Assembly (NCBI RefSeq): GCF_000214705.1 | Contig: NC_015573.1 | Coordinates: 1,015,001-1,079,000, forward strand | DNA from: Desulfofundulus kuznetsovii DSM 6115 | Lineage (GTDB): Bacteria > Bacillota > Desulfotomaculia > Desulfotomaculales > Desulfovirgulaceae | Direction: 5' to 3' | DNA length: 64,000 nucleotides | Shown here: positions 54,175 through 61,921 of the stretch, piece by piece | How the letters are laid out: every line of letters begins with the position of its first letter | Position numbering within the stretch: the stretch's first letter is position 1 | Notes under the pieces: generated by a model | What the model saw: only the letters and a program-made list of their open reading frames with translations | The model's database searches: none | Told to the model about the DNA's origin: nothing | Translations under genes and position numbers: made by a program

Positions 54175-54330
54175 TCACGAGTTAACTTCGAACTCTCCGG
54201 GTGCACGCGTAGCCGCGGCCTCGTCGACGAACGGTTTTTCCAGCAGGAATCCGTTCAGCAGGCAACGACAGGCGGCGGGGATGTTGGTGATCTTGCGGGG
54301 TAAGCCTTCGAGAAGTGGTAGATCACGGCG
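54175..54330 (-). pseudogene. Unassigned minus-strand fragment
   Basis: Open frame without ATG reading LPRKITNIPAACRCLLNGF and ending APGEFEVNS. It looks coding but has no start and no recognised family. It overlaps the RNase J-like remnant on the other strand. Confidence 0.25.
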
Positions 54331-54467
54331 TAGGGGAGATGGTGGAGACGATGAGGCCGGAAATCCTCATTCCCATACATACCGAAAACCGGGAGTTCTT
54401 CCGGCGATTCGAGGGAGTGTGCAAGTTGGTGTTCCCAGAGAAGGGTGAAAGTGTAGTGATAGGGTAA
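54291..54467 (+). pseudogene. C-terminal remnant of an RNase J-like metallo-hydrolase
   Basis: The frame reads VVDHGVGEMVETMRPEIL, IPIHTENREFF and VFPEKGESVVIG before the stop. The IPIHTE and PEKGESV motifs are the C-terminal signature of MBL-fold RNase J-type enzymes. The first ~400 residues are missing. Confidence 0.55.
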
Positions 54468-54496
54468 AACATTTTCGGAAAGGGGAACGAGTATTT

Positions 54497-54607
54497 ATGA
54501 GAGCTCTCTTAGACACAAATGTATTGATCGGTTTGAAAAATCCAGAGAAGCCTGTTTCCGACCGCTTGGCTAAACTCCTCCGAATCCGGAGTACCTATAT
54601 TTTCTAA
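54497..54607 (+). pseudogene. PIN-domain protein, N-terminal remnant
   Basis: MRALLDTNVLIGLKNPEKPVSDRLAKLL is the start of a PIN-domain nuclease (LLDTNVLI holds the first catalytic Asp). The frame ends after 36 codons. A toxin of a VapC-like pair is likely in its original form. Confidence 0.6.
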
Positions 54608-54622
54608 ATTGGAGGCAAAATA

Positions 54623-54910
54623 ATGGTTGAACTAAAGACATGGGGTGCAAGAAAAGTATTTACATATACCGGTTCTGTTGAAACAGGTATATTGATAACA
54701 TATGGAAACAATAGACGAATATATTTCTCAGCTGAGGATTTTAAGAAATTATTACAATATTTTAAGGGGCGTGCAGTAGCGATTGGAACATCGCGGACTA
54801 ATCCTCCTAAAGATAGTGTCGGTGAATGGATAAAAAATAATACATCAAAACCAGCTATAGCTTGTTACCTTGGGCCTATTCTTATTAAAGAAGGCTATGC
54901 TGAAAAATAG
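54623..54910 (+). CDS. Hypothetical protein, 95 aa, AT-rich
   Basis: TTGGAGGCAAAATA precedes ATG. The protein is small and beta-rich (ARKVFTYTGSVETGILITYGNNRRIYFSAEDF) with a C-terminal helix. Base composition is clearly more AT-rich than its neighbours, suggesting recent acquisition. No family recognised. Confidence 0.6.
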   Translation: MVELKTWGARKVFTYTGSVETGILITYGNNRRIYFSAEDFKKLLQYFKGRAVAIGTSRTNPPKDSVGEWIKNNTSKPAIACYLGPILIKEGYAEK

Positions 54911-55083
54911 GAAGATCTAAGATAAAATTCTTTTAGTCTGCATTCACAGAGATTATCTCTTGGGGTTAGCCGAAACTATTAGCTTGGGGGGAAAAATCTG
55001 TGAGCTAAACATATATAAGAGCTGCCGATGTCATTAAAAACGCCAAAGCTAATAGTTATCACTGCCAGAGCCGGCTGATAGAA

Positions 55084-55275
55084 GAATTCCCCGATTCCGT
55101 CTGGGCGTACATCGGCTGGGGAGACATGTACTGGCTGTTTCGGGACAGCAAGGCCCCGCGCGATTACGACAGGGCGGGGAATATTTATCGTCTGGCACTG
55201 GAACAAAACGTTGTCGGCAGAGAATATGTCCTGGAGAGGTTGCAGATGCTGGAGGAAGAGAGAACAGGGAGATGA
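55084..55275 (+). pseudogene. SEC-C gene tail, duplicate without frameshifts
   Basis: Corresponds to the 3' end of the gene at 39862 but reads [19 protein letters not shown] and RDYDRAGNIYRLALEQ without the paired frameshifts. Its 5' part is absent. Confidence 0.75.
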
Positions 55276-55404
55276 TATAATGAAACAGCTGTTTGACGAC
55301 AAAATGATGGTGTAAAATTGGTGGTGGTCTATAACCAGGAGAGCCACCTTCCCTCTGGTTAGGTAAGAAGTAGCAGAAATTTCAACTACCAGGAGAGGCG
55401 AAGG

Positions 55405-55623
55405 ATGCAGGTTACCGTAGACCGTGATCTCTTGCAAGGGTTATTTATCCGGAATGATGGCTTGGCGCGGTTGGTGGAGGATGTGCTGAACCAATCCTCG
55501 ACGCCCAGGTGCTACATAGAAAAACTGCGTAAGGAGGAGAGCAATGCAGATACCCGCGTAAGTGTACCTAAAACGGGGCAATCTTGTTTACCAGAGGGGA
55601 TTTACACCAGAATTCATACTTGA
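55405..55623 (+). pseudogene. IS256-family transposase remnant (copy 2)
   Basis: The 72-aa frame begins MQVTVDRDLLQGLFIRNDG and RLVEDVLNQ, the usual opening of IS256 transposases. One base is lost after VLNQ (ancestral VLDAQV), so the remaining residues are out of frame. The upstream GGTGTAAAATTGG region may be part of the IS left end. GGAGAGGCGAAGG lies before ATG. Confidence 0.7.
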
Positions 55624-55817
55624 CCGGTCCCGGCACGCAACTGTTTAAAAGTAGAAAGATACAAGGTGTGTTAGTAGCGGCTTTTACTATTGCTGTCAGC
55701 GTGGCAACCATAGTGAAATCTTATGGCTGCAACCAATTCATAAGCAGAAGGTGAGTATGTTTTGGTCTTAACTAAAAGCTGATTCACTCCTAACGCTGCA
55801 GTTGGGGCTGGTAGACT

Positions 55818-56567
55818 ATGCGGGTAGGGCTTCTGGAAACAGACGAGACGTTTGTTTGGCAACCACGTCTTGCTCGTCGCGCGGAGTGTCGGTTGCGGTT
55901 GGATATTTCTGGCCTCCGGTGCATGAGTTCACGGGAGACATTGGCTATCGTAGCTGAACGGCTGAAAACTTTCCCGGCAAAACTCGTTTTTATGGGCAGC
56001 GGCACCTTTCATCATCTGGCGCTGCCCCTGATCGCCCGGCAGGCTACAAAAGGACCACTGAATGTGCTCATTTTCGACCGTCACCTGGACTGTTTCTCCG
56101 TTCCCGAAGGGTTTGTGAGTTGCGGTTCCTGGATTCAGGAAGTGGTAAAGCTTCCTGCAGTCCGGCGGGTGGTGGTAATTGGGATTGCCGGAAAGATACT
56201 GAGTTTGCCTGCTAAGGTATTCGCATTAACTGCTCAGTCATGGCGATCCATGTTTACCCGCGCTAAGAACTATTTCGAAGCGCTTCTAAGCCCTGGTAAC
56301 ATCTATCTCAGTATAGACAAAGACGTTTTTAGCACGATAACTACCGACTGGGGGGCGGGTGAAGTGTCGGTAGGAGAGGTATTTGCTTTTTTGCGCTGGT
56401 GTGTAGCACGCCGCCGGCTTGTTGGTGTAGACGTCTGCGGGGAACTCGTGCCGCGCGGTCTGTGGCCGACGGTAGAAGAGCGAAAGTTAATTGCTCGCAA
56501 CGAAAGGATCAACCTTGCCCTCTGCTGGTTTTTCAGGCATCGAAACCGTTTGTTGCTTCAGAGGTAG
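55818..56567 (+). CDS. Arginase/agmatinase-fold protein
   Basis: The protein (249 aa) holds the manganese-ligand blocks of the ureohydrolase fold: GSGTFHH near residue 55, FDRHLDCF (DxHxD variant) and SIDKDVFS, plus GVDVCGEL. It is shorter and more divergent than true arginases (~300 aa), and the second ligand block lacks the usual HxD spacing with SxGN. Substrate unknown; perhaps an orphan member. ATG 55818; no strong ribosome site. Confidence 0.75.
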   Translation: MRVGLLETDETFVWQPRLARRAECRLRLDISGLRCMSSRETLAIVAERLKTFPAKLVFMGSGTFHHLALPLIARQATKGPLNVLIFDRHLDCFSVPEGFVSCGSWIQEVVKLPAVRRVVVIGIAGKILSLPAKVFALTAQSWRSMFTRAKNYFEALLSPGNIYLSIDKDVFSTITTDWGAGEVSVGEVFAFLRWCVARRRLVGVDVCGELVPRGLWPTVEERKLIARNERINLALCWFFRHRNRLLLQR

Positions 56568-56577
56568 AGAGACAAGA

Positions 56578-56769
56578 GTGATAGATGCCCGTGCCCGCCA
56601 GGCCTTATCTGTCGCGCGTTTGCTAGCTGCTCTTCTGGTGGAGGAGACCCGTGTGGCCAGGGTATGGCTCTTTGGTTCCCTGGCCCTCTACCTTAGAATC
56701 CTGCTCTGCGTGGTTGCCACGTGTTCCTGCGAAGCCCGGATATGGTATCCGTTCGGGTCTTGCCCGTGA
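56578..56769 (+). pseudogene. Nucleotidyltransferase domain (MNT-like), N-terminal remnant
   Basis: From GTG: IDARARQALSVARLLAALL, then VARVWLFGSLAL. The GS motif of the minimal nucleotidyltransferase fold is reached, but the following DxD region is replaced by unrelated sequence, joining the DinB remnant. Confidence 0.5.
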
Positions 56770-57039
56770 GCCGTGCAGTCAGGCTGTGTCCCGACGCAGT
56801 TTTCCTCCCGGTTGACATGGCCCGCTACCGCCGGGTATCAGCCCAGGTATTTTTGCCGTCTACGCCCGGTTCGCCGCGCAAATAGAGCCGGTATCCATAG
56901 ATGAGGCATACCTTGCCGTGCCTTCCGGCAGGGGAATGGCAACGGCCAGGAAAATTCGGGAGACGGTGAGGCAGGAATTGAACCTGCCCGTTTTCCTCTT
57001 TTTAGCAGCGGCAAAATCACTATCCACGGAAGGAGTGTT
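56719..57039 (+). pseudogene. DinB (DNA polymerase IV) fragment with frameshifts
   Basis: Across frames it reads SRAVRLCPDAVFLPVDMARY, then AQIEPVSIDEAYLAV and ARKIRETVRQELNLPVF. The SIDEAYL motif carries the catalytic carboxylates of Y-family polymerases. A T-run near 56850 shifts the frame; both ends of the gene are missing. Confidence 0.6.
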
Positions 57040-57043
57040 CGTC

Positions 57044-57240
57044 ATCTGCGGTCGTTTTACCTTAACTGCTACTCCGGAAACAATCAGCAAAACCTTCCAC
57101 GTCCCGTTTGATATCCCGTACTCTCCGCGGTATAACATCGCACCCAGACAGGCCGTCCCTGTAATCGTCGGAGAGGAATCCGGATGGCTTCTCAAGGTTA
57201 TGCGCTGGGGCCTTATCCCTCACTGGGCGAAAGACGCCTC
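57044..57240 (+). pseudogene. SRAP/YedK-like gene: lost start, truncated
   Basis: Reads CGRFTLTATPETISKTF, then YSPRYNIAPRQAVPVIV and RWGLIPHWAKDA, the SRAP domain that crosslinks to abasic DNA through Cys2. The expected ATG is ATC (57044) although a GGAAGGAG site sits eight bases upstream. The 3' end is cut by the DUF1670 gene. Confidence 0.65.
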
Positions 57241-57848
57241 GATGGTGGTGGGGCTTAACCAGAGCCGCTCACGGACTGTAGCAGGTTTTACACCGGCAAA
57301 GAACTGCTCCATAGCGGCCGTGGCGCGGAACACCCGACCCTGGCGGTACTTCTTGGCCACCCCCGCTACCGGCAGCCGGATGCCCTCCTCCCATAGGGAA
57401 ATAAGCCGTTCCCGGATGGACTTCGCCGTAATATTGGTGAGGAAACACAGCATGCTCGTGGACAGGGAGGCATCTTGCCAGTAAGCCTCCTCGATGAGCC
57501 GGGCCAGACGGGCGTTCTGCAGTGCCTTCAGGCCGAATTCGCGGTATACCTCCAAGTCGTCGTGACTCCAGGGTGTGAGTACCACCTCCCGCCGGGGGAG
57601 TTCCTGGGCCGATCGCTTTCGGTGTACTTCTCGCCCAGCCAGTGCGGGGAACACGATCTGTTCCTCGGAGCGCTTGACCAGCGAGCGCGTTAAGAACAGG
57701 TACCCCTTCTGGGCTACAAGCCCTGCTTCGCCAGCCGCTGCCCCAAAGCGTCCCGCGTCTGGTGGAGCAGCCAGGAATACACGGTCTTAACAGCCACGGA
57801 GTCTACATGGCTGATGAGTTTCTGCCGGAAGAATTTGGCTCGACCCAT
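57241..57848 (-). pseudogene. DUF1670-family gene, frameshifted and 3' truncated
   Basis: Starts MGRAKFFRQKLISHVDSVAV..., with a one-base deletion near 57713 (GLV becomes GL-stop). It resumes as VFPALAGREVHRKRSAQELPRREVVLTPWSHDDLEVY and breaks off at RERLWLSP where it joins SRAP DNA. DUF1670 genes are common, often multicopy, in Desulfotomaculum relatives. Confidence 0.6.
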
Positions 57849-57954
57849 GAGAGAACCGCCCCCTCTGTAAACTGGACACAAGCCTAGTATACCGGGGACG
57901 GTTCAAGAAGTCTATATTCTGTAAACGCCTTCTGGGCTCAATTCGGGCTATCTG

Positions 57955-58012
57955 GGTTGATGGCGATGGTGTGAGAGGACGGGGGCTAGCCGCCCCCTCC
58001 TACTCGATTCTC
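57955..58012 (+). mobile_element. Group II intron 3'-end remnant (second copy)
   Basis: GATGGTGTGAGAGGACGG followed by GGGGCTAGCCGCCCCC and CTCCTACTCGATTCT matches the domain VI and 3' end of bacterial group II introns. Only ~60 bases remain; compare with 17838-17950. Confidence 0.6.
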
Positions 58013-58205
58013 TCCTGATTCTCTCTTCGTAAGAGGCAGAATTACGGCAGAGAAAAGGCAGATTTAGCGGCCCGACAACGGCGCGAAAGCGAACCAAAAC
58101 GATCCTTGTCGAAGCCAATGCCATGGCCATCAGGCTTCTGGCCGAAGGGCACATGGTAAAGGTTTACATTCACACCAAGGACCTAAAGGAAAGGTGGGGG
58201 ATGCT

Positions 58206-58841
58206 ATGACTATAGGCCCTGTTCCAATGTGTCTCTCCTGCAAGCATTTTATTGAGACCGAAGAAGGGAATGTGTGCAAAGCATTCCCGCAGGGGATTCC
58301 ACGACAAATTTTCTTTGAGTATTACGATCATAGGAAAGAGTTTCCTGGGGACGGTGGCGTTCGGTTTGAGCTCAAGTACGAAGAGGACCGAGAGCGCATT
58401 GAATTTATTTACGGCACGATACAAAAAGACAATCGTTTTCGGCAAAAAACAAAACGAACCAGGAGGGCGGTGCAAATGGGCGGCCCTGGGTCTGGCCGGT
58501 GGTGGGGTGGAGGACTGCCGGAAGCTGGACATTTCCCTTTTAAGGCAAAAGGGTTTCTTGGACCCGCCAGGTGCGCCAGGAACAGCAAGCTGGGGAGACA
58601 ATGCCAGCGTGAGCATAGAAACCGTCATGGGTGGCCGGCCTTACCTGCGGCCGGTATATTCTATGTACCAGGCATGGGGAACGGGAAGATTTTGAATACC
58701 GGGTGCCACTGGTGCAAGTGGCCCGCTTCAGCGACAAGGCCAGTTGGCTTTTTGCATGCCCCTTTTGCGGGCGGCGGGTGGGCAAGCTATACCTTCCACC
58801 GGGCAGGAAATATTTCAGGTGCAGGCACTGCTATAATTTGA
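58206..58841 (+). CDS. Cys-containing small protein whose frame runs into the next gene
   Basis: The first ~90 residues (MTIGPVPMCLSCKHFIE, EEGNVCKAFPQGIPRQI) form a likely zinc-binding peptide with Cys at 9, 12 and ~24. GGTGGGGGATGCT gives the ribosome site for ATG 58206. The frame does not stop before the MGGPGSG gene and runs on through its first codons and then an out-of-frame part, so the stop was probably lost or the frame shifted. The true gene likely ends near 58475. Confidence 0.5.
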   Translation: MTIGPVPMCLSCKHFIETEEGNVCKAFPQGIPRQIFFEYYDHRKEFPGDGGVRFELKYEEDRERIEFIYGTIQKDNRFRQKTKRTRRAVQMGGPGSGRWWGGGLPEAGHFPFKAKGFLGPARCARNSKLGRQCQREHRNRHGWPALPAAGIFYVPGMGNGKILNTGCHWCKWPASATRPVGFLHAPFAGGGWASYTFHRAGNISGAGTAII

Positions 58842-59020
58842 CTTACCGGAAGAGGCAACAGCACGACAAGACTATGGACAGGTACAAAAACCTGCCCCCT
58901 GGTGCGCTGCTGGCCCTGGCCCAGGAGCTGATGGACGAATTGAAAGGCCCGCACACCACGGGCAAGCTGCTGAAGAACCTTTCCCTGGCCGTGAAGCTTC
59001 AGAAAGCGGTCCAGCGGTGA
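58476..59020 (+). pseudogene. Two-zinc-ribbon protein gene broken by two frameshifts
   Basis: Read across frames: MGGPGSGRWWGG, then VEDCRKLDISLLRQKGFLDP, SVSIETVMGGRPYLRPVYSMYQ, then EREDFEYRVPLVQVARF and zinc motifs CPFCGRR and CRHCYNLTY. The frames fit together as one ~180-aa protein; frameshifts lie near 58513 and 58675. AGGAGGGCGG precedes ATG. Function unknown; the end part is basic and could bind nucleic acid. Confidence 0.65.
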
Positions 59021-59024
59021 AAAT

Positions 59025-59077
59025 AATACTAGTGTCGCACACTAGTATTTCTGTGTGTCCTTCCGGGAGGGCGGCGG
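59025..59077 (+). repeat. Hairpin plus GC-rich element, copy 1
   Basis: Perfect inverted repeat AATACTAGTGT-CGC-ACACTAGTATT followed by GTCCTTCCGGGAGGGCGGCG. A related element is at 61263-61312 with the same 20-plus-base GC block and a weaker CTAGTGT hairpin. The hairpin could terminate the preceding gene. Confidence 0.8.
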
Positions 59078-59185
59078 ATCTGGCGAGTCTCTGGGAGTAA
59101 AAAGAAAGGGAAGGCGGCGTATTTCGTCAAACCGGGCCAGCCAAAGCAAAAGGCCCGGCAATTACCGGACCACAACTTCTTTACC

Positions 59186-59413
59186 TTACCCGGCCACCTG
59201 ACGCGGCGGCAATTCGATATACTCTGCCACCGAAGATGGCAGCGGCAACGGCAGGCCATCCTCTTTAAGCCCCTTCAAATGCAGTTCTAATGCTTCGGCC
59301 AGCAGGCGCAAAGTTTCCTCCACGGTTTTCCCAGTGGCGACGCAACCCGGCACGTCAGGCAGGTAGGCCGAATAATTTTCCGGACCCTGTTCAACCACGG
59401 CAAGGTATTTCAC
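59186..59413 (-). CDS. hicB: HicB-family antitoxin
   Basis: The protein (75 aa) has the HicB fold: KYLAVVEQGPENYSAYLPDVPGCVATGKTVEETL. It should neutralise HicA. There is no C-terminal DNA-binding domain, so it is the short type. It starts one base after hicA ends. Confidence 0.88.
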   Translation of the reverse strand: MKYLAVVEQGPENYSAYLPDVPGCVATGKTVEETLRLLAEALELHLKGLKEDGLPLPLPSSVAEYIELPPRQVAG

Positions 59414-59414
59414 G

Positions 59415-59618
59415 TTACTTATCCCCCTTCCTGGTTTTTAGTTTTGCTTGCTTTAATATACTGCCCAGAGTTTTTGGATGTAACGTTTCACTTGGTTTAC
59501 CTGCCACCGTTACCCGGCCCGGTTTTGTCGGGTGCTTGAACTGACGGTGGCTGCCCTTCTGCTCAATTAAGTACCAACCATCTTCCTGGAGCAGCCGGAG
59601 AATATCCCTCACCTTCAT
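59415..59618 (-). CDS. hicA: HicA-family mRNA interferase toxin
   Basis: The protein (67 aa) shows LLQEDGWYLIEQKGSHRQFKHP with the catalytic His in GSHRQF, a dsRBD-like fold that cleaves mRNA. It precedes hicB with one base spacing, the usual toxin-first order. Confidence 0.9.
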   Translation of the reverse strand: MKVRDILRLLQEDGWYLIEQKGSHRQFKHPTKPGRVTVAGKPSETLHPKTLGSILKQAKLKTRKGDK

Positions 59619-59660
59619 CCCATTGCTTTCAACAACCTTCCTGGATTCAATTTTGAATTC

Positions 59661-59903
59661 TTATCCCTGGTTGGTACCGATATTATTTTCCGCTTTGTTA
59701 TCCGGGACGTACTCAAACAGATCCCCTGGCTGGCAGTTGAGTGCGGCACAGATCTTTTCCATAACCTCAAAGGTTACTCCTTTGGCCCTTTCGTGGTACA
59801 GAGCAAGTACGGTGTTCTTGGCTATACCGGCCTGTTCAGCCAACTCGGTCATTTTTAATCGACGTTCCCCCAAGATACGGCTGAGGTTTGATTTTATAGG
59901 CAA
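59661..59903 (-). CDS. XRE-family helix-turn-helix regulator
   Basis: The protein (80 aa from TTG 59903) has a Cro/CI helix-turn-helix: LKMTELAEQAGIAKNTVLALYH and the CAALNCQPGDLFEY end typical of short XRE proteins. The TTG is eight bases after GGGAGGG. It is divergent from the HIRAN gene, with operator-like repeats between; a repressor of the promoter at 59992 is likely. Confidence 0.88.
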   Translation of the reverse strand: MPIKSNLSRILGERRLKMTELAEQAGIAKNTVLALYHERAKGVTFEVMEKICAALNCQPGDLFEYVPDNKAENNIGTNQG

Positions 59904-59945
59904 CGTCAATCCCTCCCAACAACATATTAACATCAGTAATACAAA

Positions 59946-59960
59946 AGCGCAATAGTCTGA
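59946..59960 (+). promoter_or_regulatory. Operator-like repeat 1
   Basis: AGCGCAATAGTCTGA, upstream of the -35 element. One mismatch to repeat 2. Confidence 0.5.
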
Positions 59961-59991
59961 TAATAACTTTCAGGTTATTTATAAAAAGGTG

Positions 59992-60020
59992 TTGACAGAT
60001 AAACCAGAAGGGTGTACTAT
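59992..60020 (+). promoter_or_regulatory. Strong sigma-A-type promoter
   Basis: TTGACA (59992-59997), 17-base spacer, TACTAT (60015-60020). It drives the HIRAN-domain gene. Confidence 0.8.
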
Positions 60021-60042
60021 TATATCAGAGGATGACGAAAAA

Positions 60043-60057
60043 AGCGCAATAATCTGA
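60043..60057 (+). promoter_or_regulatory. Operator-like repeat 2
   Basis: AGCGCAATAATCTGA, in the early transcribed region. With repeat 1 it brackets the promoter (97 bases apart), fitting repression by the adjacent XRE protein. Confidence 0.5.
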
Positions 60058-60078
60058 GTTAATCGGGAGGAACTTCCA

Positions 60079-60525
60079 ATGAGGAAATCAGCGATTATGA
60101 CCCTGGCGCACGGCTTGCGCAAGGCCCACGGCCTGGACAAAGAGGCCGCCCTCAAACGGGCGTGGGCCATGTCCCGGCAGGAACGGTACTTTACAAAGGT
60201 GCGCGGCGTGTCCCACGGCAAGCGGCAGTTGGCGATAGTACGGCTGGCCCAGTACAATGCCAGCGAAATCCGGATTTGGCTGGTGCGAGAGCCGGGAAAC
60301 CCGGCAGACAGGAACGCCGTAGCGGTGGTGGCCGAGGTAATCGGTAAGGGATGCGCGAAGCTGGGTTACCTGGCCGCCGGTCATGCGGCGGTGGTAGCTC
60401 CAGTGCTGGACAGGCTGGGCGGCAAGCTCCGGGGCAACCTGGAGGCCATCACGGGCGGCAATGGCCGGCGGTACGGCGTAAACATCAGCTTTACCCTGGC
60501 AACTGATACCGGCCGGGCGGCTTAA
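60079..60525 (+). CDS. HIRAN-domain-like protein
   Basis: The protein (148 aa) begins with a short helical segment (TLAHGLRKAHGLDKEAAL) and then a region with VRGVSHGKRQ, LVREPGNPADRNAVAV and KLGYLAAGHAAVVAP. These are the HIRAN pattern, a domain that recognises DNA 3' ends or damage in helicases. GGGAGGAACTTCCA precedes ATG. Likely part of the integrated element. Confidence 0.75.
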   Translation: MRKSAIMTLAHGLRKAHGLDKEAALKRAWAMSRQERYFTKVRGVSHGKRQLAIVRLAQYNASEIRIWLVREPGNPADRNAVAVVAEVIGKGCAKLGYLAAGHAAVVAPVLDRLGGKLRGNLEAITGGNGRRYGVNISFTLATDTGRAA

Positions 60526-60563
60526 CGGCCGCCCCCTTACATAACCCCAAAGGAGGAATCGAC

Positions 60564-60911
60564 ATGAAAAATGCAAAAGAGTTTAGGAGAAACAATGCGC
60601 CGACGGCGATTGGGTGGCCTTACATGGCTGCCGGCGACTTCCTTATGGACATGCAGGACCTCTTCTATGCCCGGCAGGAGAAGTTTTTTCCGGAGCGGGT
60701 ATCAAGGGAGTACGCAAAAGCGGATGATGACGCAGCCTATCACGCGAGGGTGGTTATGAAAAACCTGCCCGAGCAATTTCATTACAACCTTATGAAGTTG
60801 CGGGATAGTTATAACACAAGGGAAGCCATTGTGAAAGATATATCTTACCGACAGGGGTTTTCCGATGGCGTAAGGTTTATCCTGCAGGCACTGGTTGCCG
60901 GCGCACAATGA
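60564..60911 (+). CDS. Hypothetical protein, 115 aa
   Basis: AAAGGAGGAATCGAC precedes ATG. Helical, with Tyr and Asp-rich middle (MDMQDLFYARQEKFF, KADDDAAYHARVV). No family recognised. It is co-directional with the HIRAN gene 38 bp before it. Confidence 0.6.
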   Translation: MKNAKEFRRNNAPTAIGWPYMAAGDFLMDMQDLFYARQEKFFPERVSREYAKADDDAAYHARVVMKNLPEQFHYNLMKLRDSYNTREAIVKDISYRQGFSDGVRFILQALVAGAQ

Positions 60912-60979
60912 CGCGCTGGCAGGCCTCCAAATGGTGAGATAATGGCCAGACAAGTGAAATCTTTTTATGGCCTTCTACG

Positions 60980-61175
60980 CCCATTCTGAAACGCCCAGGG
61001 GTACCCGACTTTTCCAGAGCGGCCGGGTCCGGGACCACCGGCCCGGTTGCTTGCAAGGAAAAGTCCCCAATGAGGTTAAGGGAGGATTTTGCCCTGGTGG
61101 GGAAGTATCCCGCAGCAGTGTGCTAAACTGCGGGTGAGTGCATGTTCCAGGCCCCCGGTACGGGGGTTTTCTTTT
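60980..61175 (+). ncRNA. Structured noncoding stretch ending in a terminator
   Basis: Contains GGTCCGGGACCACCGGCC, then CCCGCAG...CTGCGGG (61109-61134), and a final CCCCC-GGTAC-GGGGG stem (61152-61166) with TTTTCTTTT. The arrangement of several hairpins before a terminator, with no ORF, suggests a small RNA. From 60912 to 61480 no protein gene is seen. Confidence 0.4.
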
Positions 61176-61262
61176 CCCCCGCGGCCTCCGGTAAGGGGAG
61201 GGGTGTTACACCCTCCCCACCAGGCGGCAAAGGGGTATCAGCGTTATAATGGCACCCCGGCA

Positions 61263-61312
61263 CTAGTGTTGAATGCTAGTGTTTTGGCTGGGTCCTTCCG
61301 GGAGGGCGGCGG
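61263..61312 (+). repeat. Hairpin plus GC-rich element, copy 2
   Basis: CACTAGTGTTGAATGCTAGTG then a 21-base block identical to 59057-59077 (begins GTCCTTCCGGGAGGG). Both lie in noncoding DNA. Confidence 0.8.
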
Positions 61313-61480
61313 GTGGAGGGTCCTGCGAGCCCCGGAATCCGGCCAGGTGCGGGCAGTTTTGGCGGCGGTTTTCCCTGCAAGGGCGGCTGTGTGTCGATTT
61401 TGTCGAGAAAAATGTATTGACTACTCCCTGACATGGAGGTATTACTTGCTTAAAAGGTGAAGGTAATACATATATAGGAG

Positions 61481-61876
61481 ATGATTGCCGTGGTAATCAC
61501 ATGGAGTCCCGGAGGGCGGCGGAAAAGGCGCTATGCTTACTTCCGGCATAGTTATCGTGAAGGCAGGCAGGTAAAAACGGTAAACATTCTCCTGGGCAAG
61601 ACCCTGGCCGAAGCGGAACAGCGGCTGGAGGACGAAATGGTTAACGGATTCGGGCGCGGGTGGGTACTCTCGGCTGACGAAAAGGCCAGGCTGATGCGGC
61701 AATTACGGGAGCTGGCCCCGCCGGAGGCCCTCGAGCCAACACCGGACTGGAGGAAGCAGGCGGCGATCCGGGCGGTACGGCGGCTGGTGGAGAGGTACCA
61801 GGCCAGGCCGGACATAGCGGAGCCTCTTCAGAAGGCCCTGGAAGCCATAGAAACGGGCGGGCAAAGGGAATTTTAG
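61481..61876 (+). CDS. Hypothetical basic protein, 131 aa
   Basis: Starts MIAVVITWSPGGRRKRRYAYF, then helices with many Arg/Glu. It resembles the small basic proteins seen just before integrase genes in Firmicute elements. No family recognised. It ends 45 bp before the integrase gene. ATATAGGAGATGATTGCC gives the ribosome site before ATG. Confidence 0.6.
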   Translation: MIAVVITWSPGGRRKRRYAYFRHSYREGRQVKTVNILLGKTLAEAEQRLEDEMVNGFGRGWVLSADEKARLMRQLRELAPPEALEPTPDWRKQAAIRAVRRLVERYQARPDIAEPLQKALEAIETGGQREF

Positions 61877-61921
61877 GCGGAGAATGTCCCGGCCTTGTAA
61901 GGCAAATGCGGAGGTGGAATT

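Larger units (their letters stand above)
55084..55737 (+). repeat. Duplicated segment, copy 2
   Basis: Same order as 40591-41099 (SEC-C tail, start of the following gene, IS256-like remnant) with ~145 additional bases at 55301-55449. Confidence 0.85.

Noticed and set aside
56965-56995. GGTGAGGCAGGAATTGAACC as a possible left attachment repeat of tRNA-Ala
   Set aside because: It is coding sequence of the DinB fragment and shares too few bases with the tRNA 3' end.
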